Made by a program: the position numbers and the translations under genes | Assembly: GCA_900539265.1 (NCBI GenBank) | Contig: UQBM01000004.1 | Location: forward strand, 24,141 to 88,140 | Direction: 5' to 3' | Origin: an uncultured Mollicutes bacterium | GTDB lineage: Bacteria; Bacillota_I; Bacilli_A; ML615J-28; CAG-313 | DNA length: 64,000 nucleotides | The notes under the pieces: generated by a model | Told to the model about the DNA's origin: nothing | The model's database searches: none | What the model saw: only the letters and a program-made list of their open reading frames with translations | Part shown: one piece after another, positions 34,627-44,900 of the stretch | Numbering within the stretch: position 1 is the stretch's first letter | Layout of the letters: the number at the start of each line of letters is the position of its first letter

Positions 34627-36702
34627 ATGGCTCGTGAATATTCATTACTCAATACACGTAATATTGGTATAATGGCTCACATAGATGCTGGTAAAACCAC
34701 ATTTACTGAAAGAGTGCTATATCATACAGGAAAAATCCACAAAATTGGTGAAACCCATGATGGTGCTGCACAAATGGACTGGATGGAACAAGAACAAGAA
34801 AGAGGGATTACAATTACCTCAGCGGCAACGACTGCTTTTTGGAAGGGACATCGAATCAACGTCATTGATACTCCAGGACATGTTGACTTTACAGTTGAAG
34901 TAAGTCGTTCACTTAGAGTACTTGATGGTGCGGTTACAGTTCTTGATGCTCAAGCAGGAGTTGAGCCTCAAACTGAAACGGTTTGGCGTCAAGCAACGGA
35001 TTATTTAGTACCAAGAATTGTTTTTATCAATAAAATGGATAAGACTGGTGCCGATTTCAAGTATAGTTGCCAATCATTAGATCATCGCCTTGGTGCTAAT
35101 GCTCATCCAATTCAATATCCAATTGGTGCGGAAAATAATTTTAGAGGTATTATTGACCTTGTAACAATGAAAGCCTTTATTTATAATGAAGGTAGTGTTG
35201 ATGAAGATGGACAAGAAGTAGAAATACCAGCAGAATTAAAAGATGAAGCGGAACTTTACCGTGATGAATTAATAAATGCGGTAGCAGAATTTGATGATGA
35301 ATTAATGATGAATTATCTTGAGGGTGAAGAAATAACAACAGAAATACTAAAGTCTGCTATTCGTAAGGGTACTCTTGCGGTAAAATTTTTCCCAATTCTT
35401 TGTGGAACAGCTTTTAAAAATAAAGGTGTAAAAAAAGTTTTGGATGCTATTATCGATTATCTTCCATCACCAATTGAAGTAGCTCAAATTAAAGGGCATG
35501 ATGAAGATGGCAATGAGGTTATTGTTAATTCAAATGATGATGCTCCATTTTCAGCATTAGCATTTAAAGTTATGACAGACCCTTATGTTGGTAAACTTAC
35601 TTTCTTTAGAGTTTATTCAGGTCATCTAGAATCAGGTTCATATGTGCTTAATTCTACGAAAGATAAACGTGAAAGAATTGGTCGTATTCTTTTAATGCAT
35701 GCGAACAATCGTACAGAAATTAAAGAAGTTTTTTCCGGAGATATTGCAGCAGCAGTTGGTCTAAAAGATACAACAACAGGTGATACAATGTGTGATCCAG
35801 ATCATCCTGTTATTTTGGAAAAAATGGTTTTTCCAGAACCTGTAATATCAGTTGCAATAGAGCCTAAAACAAAAGGTGATCAAGATAAGATGTCAGTGGC
35901 ACTTTCAAAACTTGCCGAAGAAGATCCAACCTTTAGAACTTATACCGATGCTGAAACTGGTCAAACTATTATTTCTGGTATGGGAGAATTACATTTAGAT
36001 ATCATTGTTGATAGAATGAGAAGGGAATTTCATGTTGAATGTAATGTAGGACAGCCTCAAGTATCATATCGTGAAACAATTAAAAAGAGTGCTGAAATTG
36101 AAGGTAAGTTTGTTCGTCAATCTGGTGGTCGTGGACAATATGGTCATTGCGTAGTCGTATTTGAGCCAAACCCTGGTAAAGGATATGAATTTGTAGATGA
36201 GATTGTAGGGGGTGTTATTCCTCGTGAATATATCCCAGCTGTCAATAAAGGAATTGAAAATGCACTTGCTAATGGTAACCTCGCTGGATTCCCAACTATT
36301 GATATAAAAGCAAGATTAGTTTTTGGTTCATATCATGATGTTGACTCTAGCCAAATTGCCTTTGAAGTAGCAGGTGGTATGGCTTTTAAAGCATCAGCAG
36401 ATAAATGCCAACCAGTTTTATTAGAACCAATAGAATCAGTTGAAGTAATTGTCCCAGATGAATATGTTGGTACTGTAATTGGCGATTTATCAACACGTCG
36501 TGGACGTATTGACGGACAAGAAGCAAGAGGAAAAACACAATCTATTAAAGCTTTTGTTCCACTTGCTGAAATGTTTGGATATGCAACAGCTCTTCGTTCA
36601 AATACGCAAGGTCGTGGTAATTATACTATGCAATTTGATCACTATGAAGAGTGCCCTAAAAATGTTGCAGAAGCAGTTGTAAAAAAACGTAATGCTCAAT
36701 AA
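34627..36702 (+). CDS. fusA: elongation factor G
   Basis: 691 residues, full-length translocase GTPase: G1 AHIDAGKTT, G2 RGITITSAATT, G3 DTPGHVDF, G4 NKMD; domain IV and V complete (GGRGQYGHCVV, DLSTRRGRIDGQE). AGGAG ribosome site 17 bp after rpsG. Confidence 0.98.
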   Translation: MAREYSLLNTRNIGIMAHIDAGKTTFTERVLYHTGKIHKIGETHDGAAQMDWMEQEQERGITITSAATTAFWKGHRINVIDTPGHVDFTVEVSRSLRVLDGAVTVLDAQAGVEPQTETVWRQATDYLVPRIVFINKMDKTGADFKYSCQSLDHRLGANAHPIQYPIGAENNFRGIIDLVTMKAFIYNEGSVDEDGQEVEIPAELKDEAELYRDELINAVAEFDDELMMNYLEGEEITTEILKSAIRKGTLAVKFFPILCGTAFKNKGVKKVLDAIIDYLPSPIEVAQIKGHDEDGNEVIVNSNDDAPFSALAFKVMTDPYVGKLTFFRVYSGHLESGSYVLNSTKDKRERIGRILLMHANNRTEIKEVFSGDIAAAVGLKDTTTGDTMCDPDHPVILEKMVFPEPVISVAIEPKTKGDQDKMSVALSKLAEEDPTFRTYTDAETGQTIISGMGELHLDIIVDRMRREFHVECNVGQPQVSYRETIKKSAEIEGKFVRQSGGRGQYGHCVVVFEPNPGKGYEFVDEIVGGVIPREYIPAVNKGIENALANGNLAGFPTIDIKARLVFGSYHDVDSSQIAFEVAGGMAFKASADKCQPVLLEPIESVEVIVPDEYVGTVIGDLSTRRGRIDGQEARGKTQSIKAFVPLAEMFGYATALRSNTQGRGNYTMQFDHYEECPKNVAEAVVKKRNAQ

Positions 36703-36715
36703 TAAAAACTTACGT

Positions 36716-36744
36716 TTTACTTGCAAAAAAAAAGAATTTATAAT
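36716..36744 (+). promoter_or_regulatory. separate promoter for tuf
   Basis: TTTACT (36716-36721), 17 nt, TATAAT (36739-36744), in the 83-bp fusA-tuf gap. The -35 overlaps the right arm of a 9-bp hairpin (36684-36692 with 36710-36718). Confidence 0.6.
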
Positions 36745-36785
36745 AAAATATTAATGAAATAAAAAATAAAAAGGAGATTTTTATA

Positions 36786-37970
36786 ATGGCAAAGGAAAAA
36801 TTTGTACGTACAAAACCCCATGTAAACATTGGTACGATTGGACATGTTGATCATGGGAAAACAACTTTAACATCTGCTATCACTACTGTATTAGCAGAAA
36901 AAGGATTATCTCAAAAAATGGCTTATGATCAAATTGATGGAGCACCTGAAGAAAAAGCTCGTGGTATAACTATCAATACTTGTCACGTAGAATATGAAAC
37001 AGAAAAACGTCATTATGCACACGTTGACTGCCCAGGACATGCTGACTATGTAAAAAATATGATTACAGGTGCAGCACAAATGGATGGAGCAATCTTAGTT
37101 ATTGCGGCAACTGATGGACCTATGGCTCAAACTCGTGAACACATTTTATTAAGTCGTCAAGTAGGTGTTCCTAAATTAATTGTATTCTTAAATAAATGCG
37201 ATATGGTTGATGATGAAGAATTACTTGAACTTGTTGAAATGGAAGTTCGTGAATTATTAAATGAATATGGATTCCCTGGTGATGATACTCCAATTATTCG
37301 TGGTTCAGCTTTAAAAGCTCTTGAAGGCGATCCAAAGGCTAAAGAAGCTATTATCAAATTAATGAATACTGTTGATGAATATATTCCTGATCCAGTTCGT
37401 GAAACTGATAAACCTTTCTTAATGCCAGTAGAAGATGTATTCTCTATTACTGGTCGTGGAACTGTTGCTACAGGACGTGTTGAACGTGGAACAGTTAAAG
37501 TTGGCGATACAGTAGAAATTGTGGGTATTAAAGACACTCGTTCAGCAGTTATTACTGGTGTTGAAATGTTTAGAAAATTATTAGATCAAGCAGAAGCTGG
37601 TGATAATATTGGTGTATTACTTCGTGGTATCGCTCGTGAAGAAATTGTTCGTGGACAAGTACTTGCAAAACCAAAATCAGTTACACCTCATTCTGAATTC
37701 AAAGCTGAGGTTTATGTATTAACTAAAGAAGAAGGTGGACGTCATACAGCATTCTTCTCAAACTATCGTCCTCAATTCTATTTTAGAACAACTGACGTTA
37801 CAGGTGTTATTGAATTACCAGAAGGAACTGAAATGGTAATGCCTGGTGATAATACTCAAATGACAGTTAAATTAATTCACCCAATTGCAGTAGAAAAAGG
37901 AACTAAATTCTCTATTCGTGAGGGTGGAAGAACAGTTGGTGCTGGTTCAGTTTCTGAATTAGAAAACTAA
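36786..37970 (+). CDS. tuf: elongation factor Tu
   Basis: 394 residues; GHVDHGKTT, RGITINT, DCPGHADYVKNMITGAAQMD, NKCDMVD all intact, with the C-terminal beta barrels. Delivers aminoacyl-tRNA. AAGGAG ribosome site; codon use is the most biased in the window, fitting high expression. Confidence 0.98.
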   Translation: MAKEKFVRTKPHVNIGTIGHVDHGKTTLTSAITTVLAEKGLSQKMAYDQIDGAPEEKARGITINTCHVEYETEKRHYAHVDCPGHADYVKNMITGAAQMDGAILVIAATDGPMAQTREHILLSRQVGVPKLIVFLNKCDMVDDEELLELVEMEVRELLNEYGFPGDDTPIIRGSALKALEGDPKAKEAIIKLMNTVDEYIPDPVRETDKPFLMPVEDVFSITGRGTVATGRVERGTVKVGDTVEIVGIKDTRSAVITGVEMFRKLLDQAEAGDNIGVLLRGIAREEIVRGQVLAKPKSVTPHSEFKAEVYVLTKEEGGRHTAFFSNYRPQFYFRTTDVTGVIELPEGTEMVMPGDNTQMTVKLIHPIAVEKGTKFSIREGGRTVGAGSVSELEN

Positions 37971-37991
37971 TGATTTAATTTAAATTAAAAT

Positions 37992-38020
37992 AGTCTCTAT
38001 GAAAAATAGAGACTTTTTTG
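37992..38020 (+). terminator. tuf terminator
   Basis: AGTCTCTAT (37992-38000) and ATAGAGACT (38006-38014) with loop GAAAA and T-run. Confidence 0.92.
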
Positions 38021-38327
38021 TTTTTTAATTTTCATCAATCTATATAAATTGTTAATTTTAATTGTATAATTTATATAAATAAATATATTTTGATTTTAGA
38101 AAAGACAAAAAAAAACAAAATTCGATATATAAATGATGTATAATTTTTTGAAGAATTATATGATAAAAATAATAAACTATAATTTATTTAATAATCGATG
38201 AAAAGTAAAGATGTATATATGCTAAATCTAACAAATATCATATTTAAATATTATAAAATTCTTTTGGTTTAGACTTGTCATTTTAAAAATTTATAAAATA
38301 TGTCAATTTTAGGAGGTAAATTATATA
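38021..38327. other. very AT-rich gene-free gap
   Basis: About 300 bp without a credible ORF or RNA gene. It marks the boundary between the housekeeping str operon and the accessory surface-protein locus. Only an AGGAGG ribosome site at its right end is recognisable. Confidence 0.6.
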
Positions 38328-38843
38328 ATGACAAAAAAAAGTATAAGTTTAATAGTAATTTTTGTTTTCTTTTTTAGCATATGCGGTTGTAATAAACAAA
38401 ATAAAATAGATTATAATTTAAGTTATAATCAAAATGAGGCATTTGGTTACAAAAAACTAGAAAAAGGTACACAACTTTATAGTAATGGTTTAATAAAATC
38501 ATTAGAAGAATTAAAAAAGGAATGTACTGAATGGAACAATGATGCTTATAATGAAAGTTCGGATGGGTATTCTAGTGATTTGAATCAAAAACTAAGAGAT
38601 TATGATGAGAACTATTTTAAAGAAAATGCTCTCATTATAGTTACATATGAAACGGCCAATTACCTTAAAACAAAACTTAAACACATTATTGTTGATGGAT
38701 CTACCTTAATCGTAAATATCAAACAAACAACTAAAATAGGAAATTATAGTACGGAGGCCTATTTTTGGTCAATGTTAATTGAGATTAAAAAGAATGACAT
38801 AATCAATGTCGATGAACTAAAGGTTAATTGTAATAAAAGGTGA
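38328..38843 (+). CDS. small lipoprotein, PrcB-like C-terminus
   Basis: 171 residues; signal peptide with lipobox SICGC (Cys21). The second half (FKENALIIVTYETANYLK, then VNIKQTTKIGNYSTEAYFW) resembles the C-terminal domain of PrcB-like protease-accessory lipoproteins, with an IVxxxETxxYLK then IVDGSTLIVNIK hairpin; the match is by pattern only. GAGGTAA ribosome site. The next ORF, a broken secreted protease, starts 5 bp downstream, so the pair may have been a protease with a lipoprotein partner. Confidence 0.55.
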   Translation: MTKKSISLIVIFVFFFSICGCNKQNKIDYNLSYNQNEAFGYKKLEKGTQLYSNGLIKSLEELKKECTEWNNDAYNESSDGYSSDLNQKLRDYDENYFKENALIIVTYETANYLKTKLKHIIVDGSTLIVNIKQTTKIGNYSTEAYFWSMLIEIKKNDIINVDELKVNCNKR

Positions 38844-38848
38844 TAAAT

Positions 38849-40068
38849 ATGAAGAAAAGAATTTTAACTATAGTATTATTTTTATTTTTTTCAATAGTTT
38901 TAAGTTAAAATACTGTAAAACTATTTGCATATGAAGATTCTAGCAATTTAAGTATAAATCAAGTATATTTATCAAATTTATCTCAAAGCATGAAAATATA
39001 CTCTCAAATTATACTTGAATTTCAAGTTAGAACAGATTTTCATAATAATAAAGAATATATGATTTATAACGAAAATTATGCTGGAGCATATATAGATGAT
39101 ACTGGAATGTTAAATATAGCAGTGGTAAATAATAATTCAGTTAATTATATGTCAAGTAATCATAGTCAAGTTATTTATCAAGAGTTTACCTATTCGTACA
39201 ATTTTCTTCAAAAAGTATTAAATTCAATTGAAGATATTATGCTAGAAAGTAGTGTTTATATTGTAGGTATTGATGATGAATTAAATCATGTTTTTGTTGA
39301 ATTAAATGATGAAACAGATGTAGAGGTTGTTATTCAACATCTACAAAATGAAGAGTTGTATGAACCTAATGCATTATATTTTGAAGTAGATTCTGATGGT
39401 GGATTGTCAGAAACATCAAATATAACTTATGGTGGTGAATCAATTTTTCATAGATATACAACGGGAATTATATCTAGAGGTACATTTGTGGTTAACGCTG
39501 TTTGTAATGATACGGGAAGACTTGGAGTCTTAACTAATGCACATGTGGCACCATATGATACAACAATGAGTTATGGTGGGTATTGGGATGAATCAATAAG
39601 TAGTTTTACTGAAGAAATCTTCTTAGGGACGGCTTCAAAATCGAGACAACGATTCAATGTGTATATAAAGAAGATCCTTCAATTATAGCTACATTAGATA
39701 TAAAGGTCGTTGAAGATACAAGTACAATAAAAGTTAGATTAAAATATGGATTTGATATTCGAGAAGATGGTACAATTAGTGGAACAGAAGTTACTAGTGG
39801 TTTAGGTAATGTAATTGAGGTAGCACAATTTCCAGATGTAACGATACATAAAGGTTATACTAGACTTATTTGTTTAGGTGATGATAGCCCAAATTCGAGT
39901 ATTCAAGCATTTACATGGACTGCATATCAAGAAGAAGGAGATAACGGCATGGTTACTGTAAGTTCATTTGACACCATTCAAGGTACTGTTTCTGGATGGG
40001 TTACAGTGAAGGGTGTATATCAATATAATAGTAACTATGAAGTATATATTAAAATTTATGTAGAATAA
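38849..40068 (+). pseudogene. broken secreted trypsin-like serine protease
   Basis: The gene begins ATG at 38849 with a signal peptide (MKKRILTIVLFLFFSIVLS) and is stopped by TAA at 38906-38908. The same frame then continues through 39688, containing TTGIISRGTFVVNAVCN and GVLTNAHVA, the latter holding the catalytic His of chymotrypsin-fold proteases. After about 39635 the protein continues in another frame (TTIQCVYKEDPSIIATLDIK onward to TAA 40066-40068). The stretch that should hold the catalytic Asp and GDSGG Ser is missing, so there is an internal deletion as well as a frame change. Inactive by three independent lesions, unless the remaining beta-rich parts are expressed alone from 38990. 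Confidence 0.75.
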
Positions 40069-40081
40069 AAATATTTCATTG

Positions 40082-40119
40082 AAAGGATTAGTAAATTATG
40101 AAAATACTAATCCTTTTTA
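40082..40119 (+). terminator. terminator of the broken protease gene
   Basis: A perfect 12-bp stem (40082-40093 with 40105-40116), 11-nt loop, T-run. Confidence 0.9.
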
Positions 40120-40231
40120 TATTATTTTTTAATCATTTTATTAGTAGAATATATTACTAAAAAATATAAAATATGACGAATTTAATTAAATATTTTAAAA
40201 AATTTTAAAATCAAAAAAAGTAAAAAAATGC

Positions 40232-40249
40232 AATGTAAGCGATTTCCTT
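40232..40249 (+). promoter_or_regulatory. cre-like operator (CcpA/LacI type)
   Basis: AATGTAAGCGATTTCCTT matches the cre consensus WWTGNAARCGNWWWCAWW at every position except one (C for A in the CA near the right end). It is 2 bp upstream of a TATATT -10 candidate (40252-40257), so bound regulator would block the two-gene unit that follows. Confidence 0.6.
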
Positions 40250-40336
40250 ATTATATTTAATAAAAAAATAAAAAAATATTATATACTATTATCATCATTT
40301 AAAAAATGATAATATGTATGGACAAGGAGGATTACA

Positions 40337-41944
40337 GTGAAAAGAAGAGTTATGTTTATTCTTTTAAGTTTTGGATTATTGATGATGTTAACTTCATGTT
40401 TTATGGCAACAGAAATAGTAAGCGTGAAATTATCATCAACTGATGTTCCGAAACTATTTGAAGTAAATGAATCATTTGATATTAAAGATCTTCAATTAGA
40501 AGTAACATATAATGATGGTAAAGTCTTTAATGTAATGGTAGATGAATCAATGATAACTAACTTTGATTTAACAACTATTGGATTTAAAAAGGCTATAATC
40601 AACTACAAAGATTTTACATTAACATATGATTACCAAGTAGTGGAAACCAAATATCTAGTTGTAAAATTTAATACAGATGAAGAATTACCTGAAATTGAGG
40701 ATCAATTAGTTTATTATGGTGATATGGTAAAAAAACCTAATGATCCTAAAAAAGAAGGCTTTGAGTTTTTAGGTTGGTATATTGGCGATGTTATCTATGA
40801 TTTTAATAGTAAAGTTAATACAAATTTAGAACTTGTAGCAAAATTTAGAAAAACCTTAAATGTTTATCAGACAGAGGTAGTATTGGCATTAGAAGAATTT
40901 GCAAATAAATTTGACTCAAGATTATATCGCGAGGATGAATTTGTAGAAATTCTTACAATAATTGAAGATGGAAAAAGAGCAATTGCTGAAGCAACTACGA
41001 ATGAAGAGGTAGATTTAGCCTATAATCAAACGGTTGAAAAAGTAAAGGCAATAAAAAACTTCTGTAGTTTATTTTTAGATGTATTTGCAACTTACAATAT
41101 TGATGATTATTATAGTGAAGAGTGGGAAAAAATACTTGCAATAAGAGATTTAACTGTTGATACACTTAATAATTATAAGGGTGGAGCACCATTACCAATT
41201 GCAACTTATTTAAAAGGTCTTGATGATTTAACAAAAGTTGTAACTAAAGATCAAGATCATGAACTTGCAACTTATTTAAAAACAAATAAAATAATGGAAC
41301 TAAATAAGTATTTCACAAATATGAATAAAGAATATTATACAGATGATGCTCTTGAGTTAATGAATACTATATTAGAAGAGGGTATTGATACAATAAATTT
41401 AGCACTTAGTAGAAAAGATGTTGTTGATGCTTACTTAGTAGTTATTGAAACATTAGATAGTGTTGAAAAATGCCCTAAATATAATGATATTTTAGAACTT
41501 TTAGCATATATTGATGTTTTAAACTTGAATAATTATTATGCCGTTCAACAAGAAGAGTTAAAAGATATATATTTTGAATATGCAAATATTTTAAGAAATA
41601 TGCCATTAAATGAGGATACAACTACTTTGTTAGAAGAAGCAAAGATGAAAATGGATGAAGTTATAACAATAGAAGAAGATAAGGTTATAGCTGATATTCT
41701 TTTGGAAAAATGTTTAGCAGATTTTAATAATTTGTATGAAACTCTTCTTGCTACGTATGCAGAAGAAATTAATGCTTTAGAGATGGCAGAGTATGCACTT
41801 GAAGAAATTGAAATGACTTATCAAAATTATGTTGACAAAATTAGCACAGCTTTGGGATCTGCTGCTATTCAAGTAGCTTATGATGAGGCAGTAGCATATT
41901 TGGAAGAAGATATTTTAATGATTATTGAAATGTATAGTTGGTAA
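40337..41944 (+). CDS. lipoprotein with Ig-like, InlB-repeat and helical domains
   Basis: 535 residues, GTG start with AAGGAGG seven bases upstream. Signal peptide, lipobox LTSC (Cys21). Then a Big_4-like Ig module (about 24-112: SVKLSSTDVPKLFEVNESFD), an InlB/Listeria-Bacteroides repeat (about 113-178: KKEGFEFLGWYIGDVIYDFN), and a long all-helical region (about 180-535) of FIVAR-like bundles (ALEEFANKF.., AIAEATTNEEVDLAYNQ). Such helical repeats commonly bind host or cell-wall glycans. Only 14 bp precede the subtilisin gene, so both share one mRNA; a presentation or adhesion role beside the protease is inferred. Confidence 0.75.
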   Translation: MKRRVMFILLSFGLLMMLTSCFMATEIVSVKLSSTDVPKLFEVNESFDIKDLQLEVTYNDGKVFNVMVDESMITNFDLTTIGFKKAIINYKDFTLTYDYQVVETKYLVVKFNTDEELPEIEDQLVYYGDMVKKPNDPKKEGFEFLGWYIGDVIYDFNSKVNTNLELVAKFRKTLNVYQTEVVLALEEFANKFDSRLYREDEFVEILTIIEDGKRAIAEATTNEEVDLAYNQTVEKVKAIKNFCSLFLDVFATYNIDDYYSEEWEKILAIRDLTVDTLNNYKGGAPLPIATYLKGLDDLTKVVTKDQDHELATYLKTNKIMELNKYFTNMNKEYYTDDALELMNTILEEGIDTINLALSRKDVVDAYLVVIETLDSVEKCPKYNDILELLAYIDVLNLNNYYAVQQEELKDIYFEYANILRNMPLNEDTTTLLEEAKMKMDEVITIEEDKVIADILLEKCLADFNNLYETLLATYAEEINALEMAEYALEEIEMTYQNYVDKISTALGSAAIQVAYDEAVAYLEEDILMIIEMYSW

Positions 41945-41958
41945 TGGGAGGAAAAAAG

Positions 41959-44900
41959 ATGAAGATTAAAAAAATAATTAGTTTATCCATTGCAACATTT
42001 ATATTAGTATTATCAATTTTTGGTTTATGTTCATGTGGTGATAATACAAGTAATTCACCAAAAATTGAAAATACGCGCCCTACTTTTTCGCAAATTTCTA
42101 ATTTTAAGTTAGATAATTTGAAAAAGTATGAAAATAGTGCTTATCAATTTCATCTCTTTGATGATAATGATGAAGTATGGGTTATTATTGAATTAGAAGG
42201 AAAATCTTTAATAGAAGAATATAATGATTGCAAATTTGTTGGTTCTTTAGCCGAATTTGCTTCGACTAAAGATGGTGAGAATACGATTAATAGATTACTT
42301 ACTATTCAAAGTAGAGTAAAAGAATTATTAGATGAAAATGAAATTAAATATGAATTTAAGCATTCATATACAACATTATTAAATGGATTAGGTATTAAGG
42401 TTAGATATAAAGATATTAAAACAATATCATCACTTGCAAAAGTAAAAGAAGTAGCAATTTCAGAGTTATATAATATGCCACAAGAGGAATCATCATATGA
42501 TGTTGCTTTAAAGGAAACTGGTATTCTTGCTACAAGCAGTAATTATAAAGGTGAGGGAATGATAGTGGCTATTCTTGATACAGGTCTTGATACTAATCAT
42601 CAAGCATTCCAAAAACCATTGACGGATGTTGCTTTAACATACCAAAATATTGCCAGTATTAGTGAATACTTATATCCTAATGTTGCAAATGGAGGAAATT
42701 ATTATCAGGCAGACCAATTATATAAGAGTTCAAAGATTCCTTATGGTTTTGATTATGCTGATATGGATGAATTTGTTGATCCTGGTTATATGGCAGTTAA
42801 TTATTATGGTCATGGAGCTCATGGTACTCATGTTGCAGGAATAATTGCTGGAGATGATGATCAAATCACTGGCGTTGCGCCAAACGCTCAACTTGCTATA
42901 ATGAAAGTTTTTTCTGATAATGTGCCAGGAGCTTATACAACTGATATTATAGCTGCTTTAGGAGATTGTGCTCTTCTTGGTGTTGATGCGATTAATATGT
43001 CACTTGGTTCTGCTAATGGTTTTACCTCAGAAGGAGATGGAGGAGAATTCATTGATGAAGTCTATGATTTATTAGGTTCAGTAGGTATTAATGTTTGTGT
43101 GGCTGTTGGTAATGATGGTGAAGCAGGAGATGGTACGATTTATGGTAATGGTGCAAGTTCTAATCCTGATAATGGTTTAGTAGGCTCACCTTCTTCATAT
43201 GATGCATCATTTGGAGTTGCATCATCAGATGCTATTTTAAAAGACTATTTTGTATCAGCAAATACTAATATGACTTTTAACTCAGCTGTTTTTGCAGCAA
43301 CCTCTGAATCATATCCTTTTTATGAAGCATTACCTTTTGAGAAAGGAAGCAGAACATTATCTTTGCCATATGTTGTTGTTCCTAATTATGGTGATATAGA
43401 AGATTATGAGGGATTAGATGTAGAAGGTAAAATTGCGGTAGTATCAAGGGGTTCAACATCATTTGAATATAAGTCACTTGTGGCTGCATACTATGGAGCT
43501 ATTGCGTGTATTATTTATAATAATGAACCAGGTGAAATTAGAGCCTCTATTGAAGGAGAATTGTATATTCCAACATGTACAATAACTGTCGATTCTGGAT
43601 CGGTTTTAACAAAAGTTAAAGAAGGAATTATTCATTTTAATATGGATAATAAAATTCACGAAATGTCGAGTTTTTCTTCAATTGGACCACTTCCAAATCT
43701 TGAACTAAAACCTGAAATTACTGCTCCAGGTGGATATATTTATTCTTCAGTTCCAACCATTACTCAAGATGAAAATGGTAACGAAATTTCATATGCATAT
43801 TTTAGTGGTACTTCAATGGCTTCCCCTAATTTAGCAGGAGCAGCTTTACTTGTAAGACAAGCATTGAAAGAAAACTATCCTCAAATGACTGAAACTGAAC
43901 TTCAAGCAAGAGTATATCAAGTTTTAATGTCTACAGCAAATATTATTAAGGATGAAAATGGTATACCATCTACTCCACGTAAACAAGGATCAGGATTAGT
44001 TAATATAGATGCGGCCTTAAATACTAGTGCTTACTTAAGTGTTGCTGGAAGCGATAGAGCAAAACTTGAATTAGGTGATGACCCAAGTCGTGATGGTATT
44101 TATTATATGAGTTTTGATGTTGTTAATACGGGAACAACAAAATTATCCTATAATTTGGATAGTATTGTAATGACTGATAGTGTTGATGATGCAGGTCGTA
44201 TTTTAGAAAAAGCATATTTGCTTGAAGCAAGTCAAAGAGATTATATGGTAGAAAATGGTACTTATGAAAATGGTGTATTAACAGTTGATGCTAATTCAGT
44301 TGCGAAAATTACAGTAAGGATTTTCCTAACTGATGATGATAAGGCATATTTAGATAACAACTTTGTTAATGGTATGTATGTTGAAGGATATATTACTTTA
44401 GATGCTGTTGATCATAATATAGATCTTTCGATTCCATGGTTAGCCTTTTATGGTGATTGGGATGATGCACCTATTTTCGATTCAACCTATTACGATGAAA
44501 CGTATGAAATTTATCCAACAATTCCATTAGGACTATATATTTCTGGAATGTTGGGATATCCGTTCCCACTTGGTAGTTATGAATTGTTCGTATTACCAGA
44601 TGGATATGAGGCACCACTTGCATCCGCAGATAAGATTGCTTTAAATTATGATGGTAATAATTTATTATATTCAGTTGCAATTGGTCTTTTAAGAAGTGTT
44701 AAGGAATTAAGATATGAAATTGTTGATAAGTATACACGTCAATCGTATTTTAATGGCTATGCAATAAATGTAGGTAAAACATATTTAAATGATAGTGGAG
44801 AACTTGTTCCTACGCAACATGAGTTAAATATTGAAATTCCACAATTTTTAGTGGGTAGTAATCAAGAACTAGAAATTGTAATTACAGGGGTTCTTGATAC

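Noticed and set aside
36684..36718. Hairpin between fusA and tuf as a terminator
   Set aside because: 9-bp stem with a 17-nt loop and no T-run afterwards; it overlaps the tuf -35 box. Possibly meaningful but not supported as a terminator.
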